From: Geoanaerobacter pelophilus
Lineage (GTDB): Bacteria > Desulfobacterota > Desulfuromonadia > Geobacterales > DSM-12255
Assembly (NCBI RefSeq): GCF_018476885.1
Contig: NZ_JAHCVJ010000004.1
Coordinates: 248,001-312,000, forward strand
Length of the DNA stretch: 64,000 nt
Direction: 5' to 3'
This document shows, in pieces, positions 63,815-64,000 of the stretch. The notes beneath the pieces are model-generated. The model was not told the DNA's origin. It ran no database searches and saw only the letters and a program-made list of their open reading frames with translations. Position 1 is the first letter of the stretch; each line of letters begins with the position of its first letter. The translations under genes were made by a program, and so were the position numbers.

Positions 63815-64000
63815 ACTTGGGACCGAAACGAAACTGACCCGGCTGGAGGCGCTCCGCCGCGCCCTGCCCAAGGAACCCGCAATGGACCCGACCGGCCAAC
63901 GATTGGCGCAACTGGTTGACCGGATCGCCGAGCAGAGGGTGCCGGTGAATGGCCTTATCCGGCTCTGGACCCTGGGGTCGCTACAGGCGCGGGTCACCGC
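63804..64000 (+). CDS. N-terminal part of an unidentified protein, possibly AarF/UbiB kinase-like
   Basis: 65 codons are inside the window, running off the edge. The start ATG lies within the end of the TetR gene, after AAAGGAGCGG, so translation is coupled. The visible part is helical and charged; RLWTLGSLQARVTA resembles the start of AarF/ABC1/UbiB-family proteins, which are often paired with TetR genes, but the conserved kinase motifs are not yet reached. The assignment is a guess. Confidence 0.4.
   Translation, partial: MTAELGTETKLTRLEALRRALPKEPAMDPTGQRLAQLVDRIAEQRVPVNGLIRLWTLGSLQARVT

Overview
The window looks like chromosome of a Geobacter-like member of the Desulfuromonadales/Geobacteraceae. 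This is an inference from gene content and style: many multi-domain sensor kinases and chemoreceptors, GGDEF/HD-GYP/PilZ proteins, a monohaem cytochrome, an FmdE-like protein, a lactate-oxidation cluster, roughly 55% G+C, and dense short operons on both strands. No transposase, prophage, plasmid or CRISPR array was seen. Accessory traits are limited to decayed genes and small repeats, mostly after 55 kb.

Layout. 0-5.6 kb (minus strand): an XRE-cupin regulator followed by a biotin-dependent acyl-CoA carboxylase (carboxyltransferase, then biotin carboxylase plus biotinyl domain split in two frames at a (CT)6 repeat), then the first codons of a P-loop kinase-like gene at the edge. 5.6-9.7 kb (minus): larA-glcD-glcF, a lactate racemase and FAD/Fe-S lactate or glycolate oxidase module. 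9.8-11.7 kb: tRNA-Phe with clear promoter and terminator, then xdhC and mocA. 11.8-19.9 kb (minus): tex with a MATE exporter, and ydbH-ydbL for the envelope. 20.4-25.3 kb: a hybrid histidine kinase and a divergent chemoreceptor that share one sensor module; the receptor has a good sigma-28 promoter. 25.4-27.2 kb: a diguanylate cyclase next to a PilZ protein. 27.4-29.7 kb: tRNA-Arg, a DUF2155 lipoprotein, two tRNA-Ser genes and serS. 29.8-41 kb: CapA-like protein, thpR, an HD-GYP response regulator, a four-gene operon (yceH, nudix, Ig-like protein, DUF1847), a DUF2288 protein, a SpoIIE phosphatase, guaC, FmdE-like protein and a B12-type radical SAM enzyme. 41-48.6 kb: cytochrome c, a BioD/DRTGG protein, a Dps-like ferritin, a thioesterase, a tandem rhodanese, a periplasmic metallo-hydrolase, a zinc-ribbon protein, an HD-GYP protein and tag. 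48.6-53.2 kb: a second kinase/chemoreceptor pair, this time an operon. 53.3-60.7 kb: small enzymes, lrgAB and an MFS exporter, interspersed with three gene remnants (methyltransferase, PAS protein, MocR regulator). 61-64 kb: a radical SAM/DUF4130 DNA-repair pair, and a TetR gene translationally coupled to a partial gene at the edge.

How it fits together. Carbon handling (acyl-CoA carboxylation, lactate racemisation and oxidation) sits next to an unusually rich signalling set: two kinase/receptor pairs, one GGDEF, two HD-GYP, one PilZ and one SpoIIE phosphatase. The most checkable oddities are the dinucleotide-repeat split of the biotin carboxylase, the sensor module shared by kinase and receptor, the MocR remnant beside a pyridoxamine-oxidase-like gene, and the inverted repeat that buries the TetR ribosome binding site. 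I did not find a clearly new multi-gene defence or biosynthetic system.
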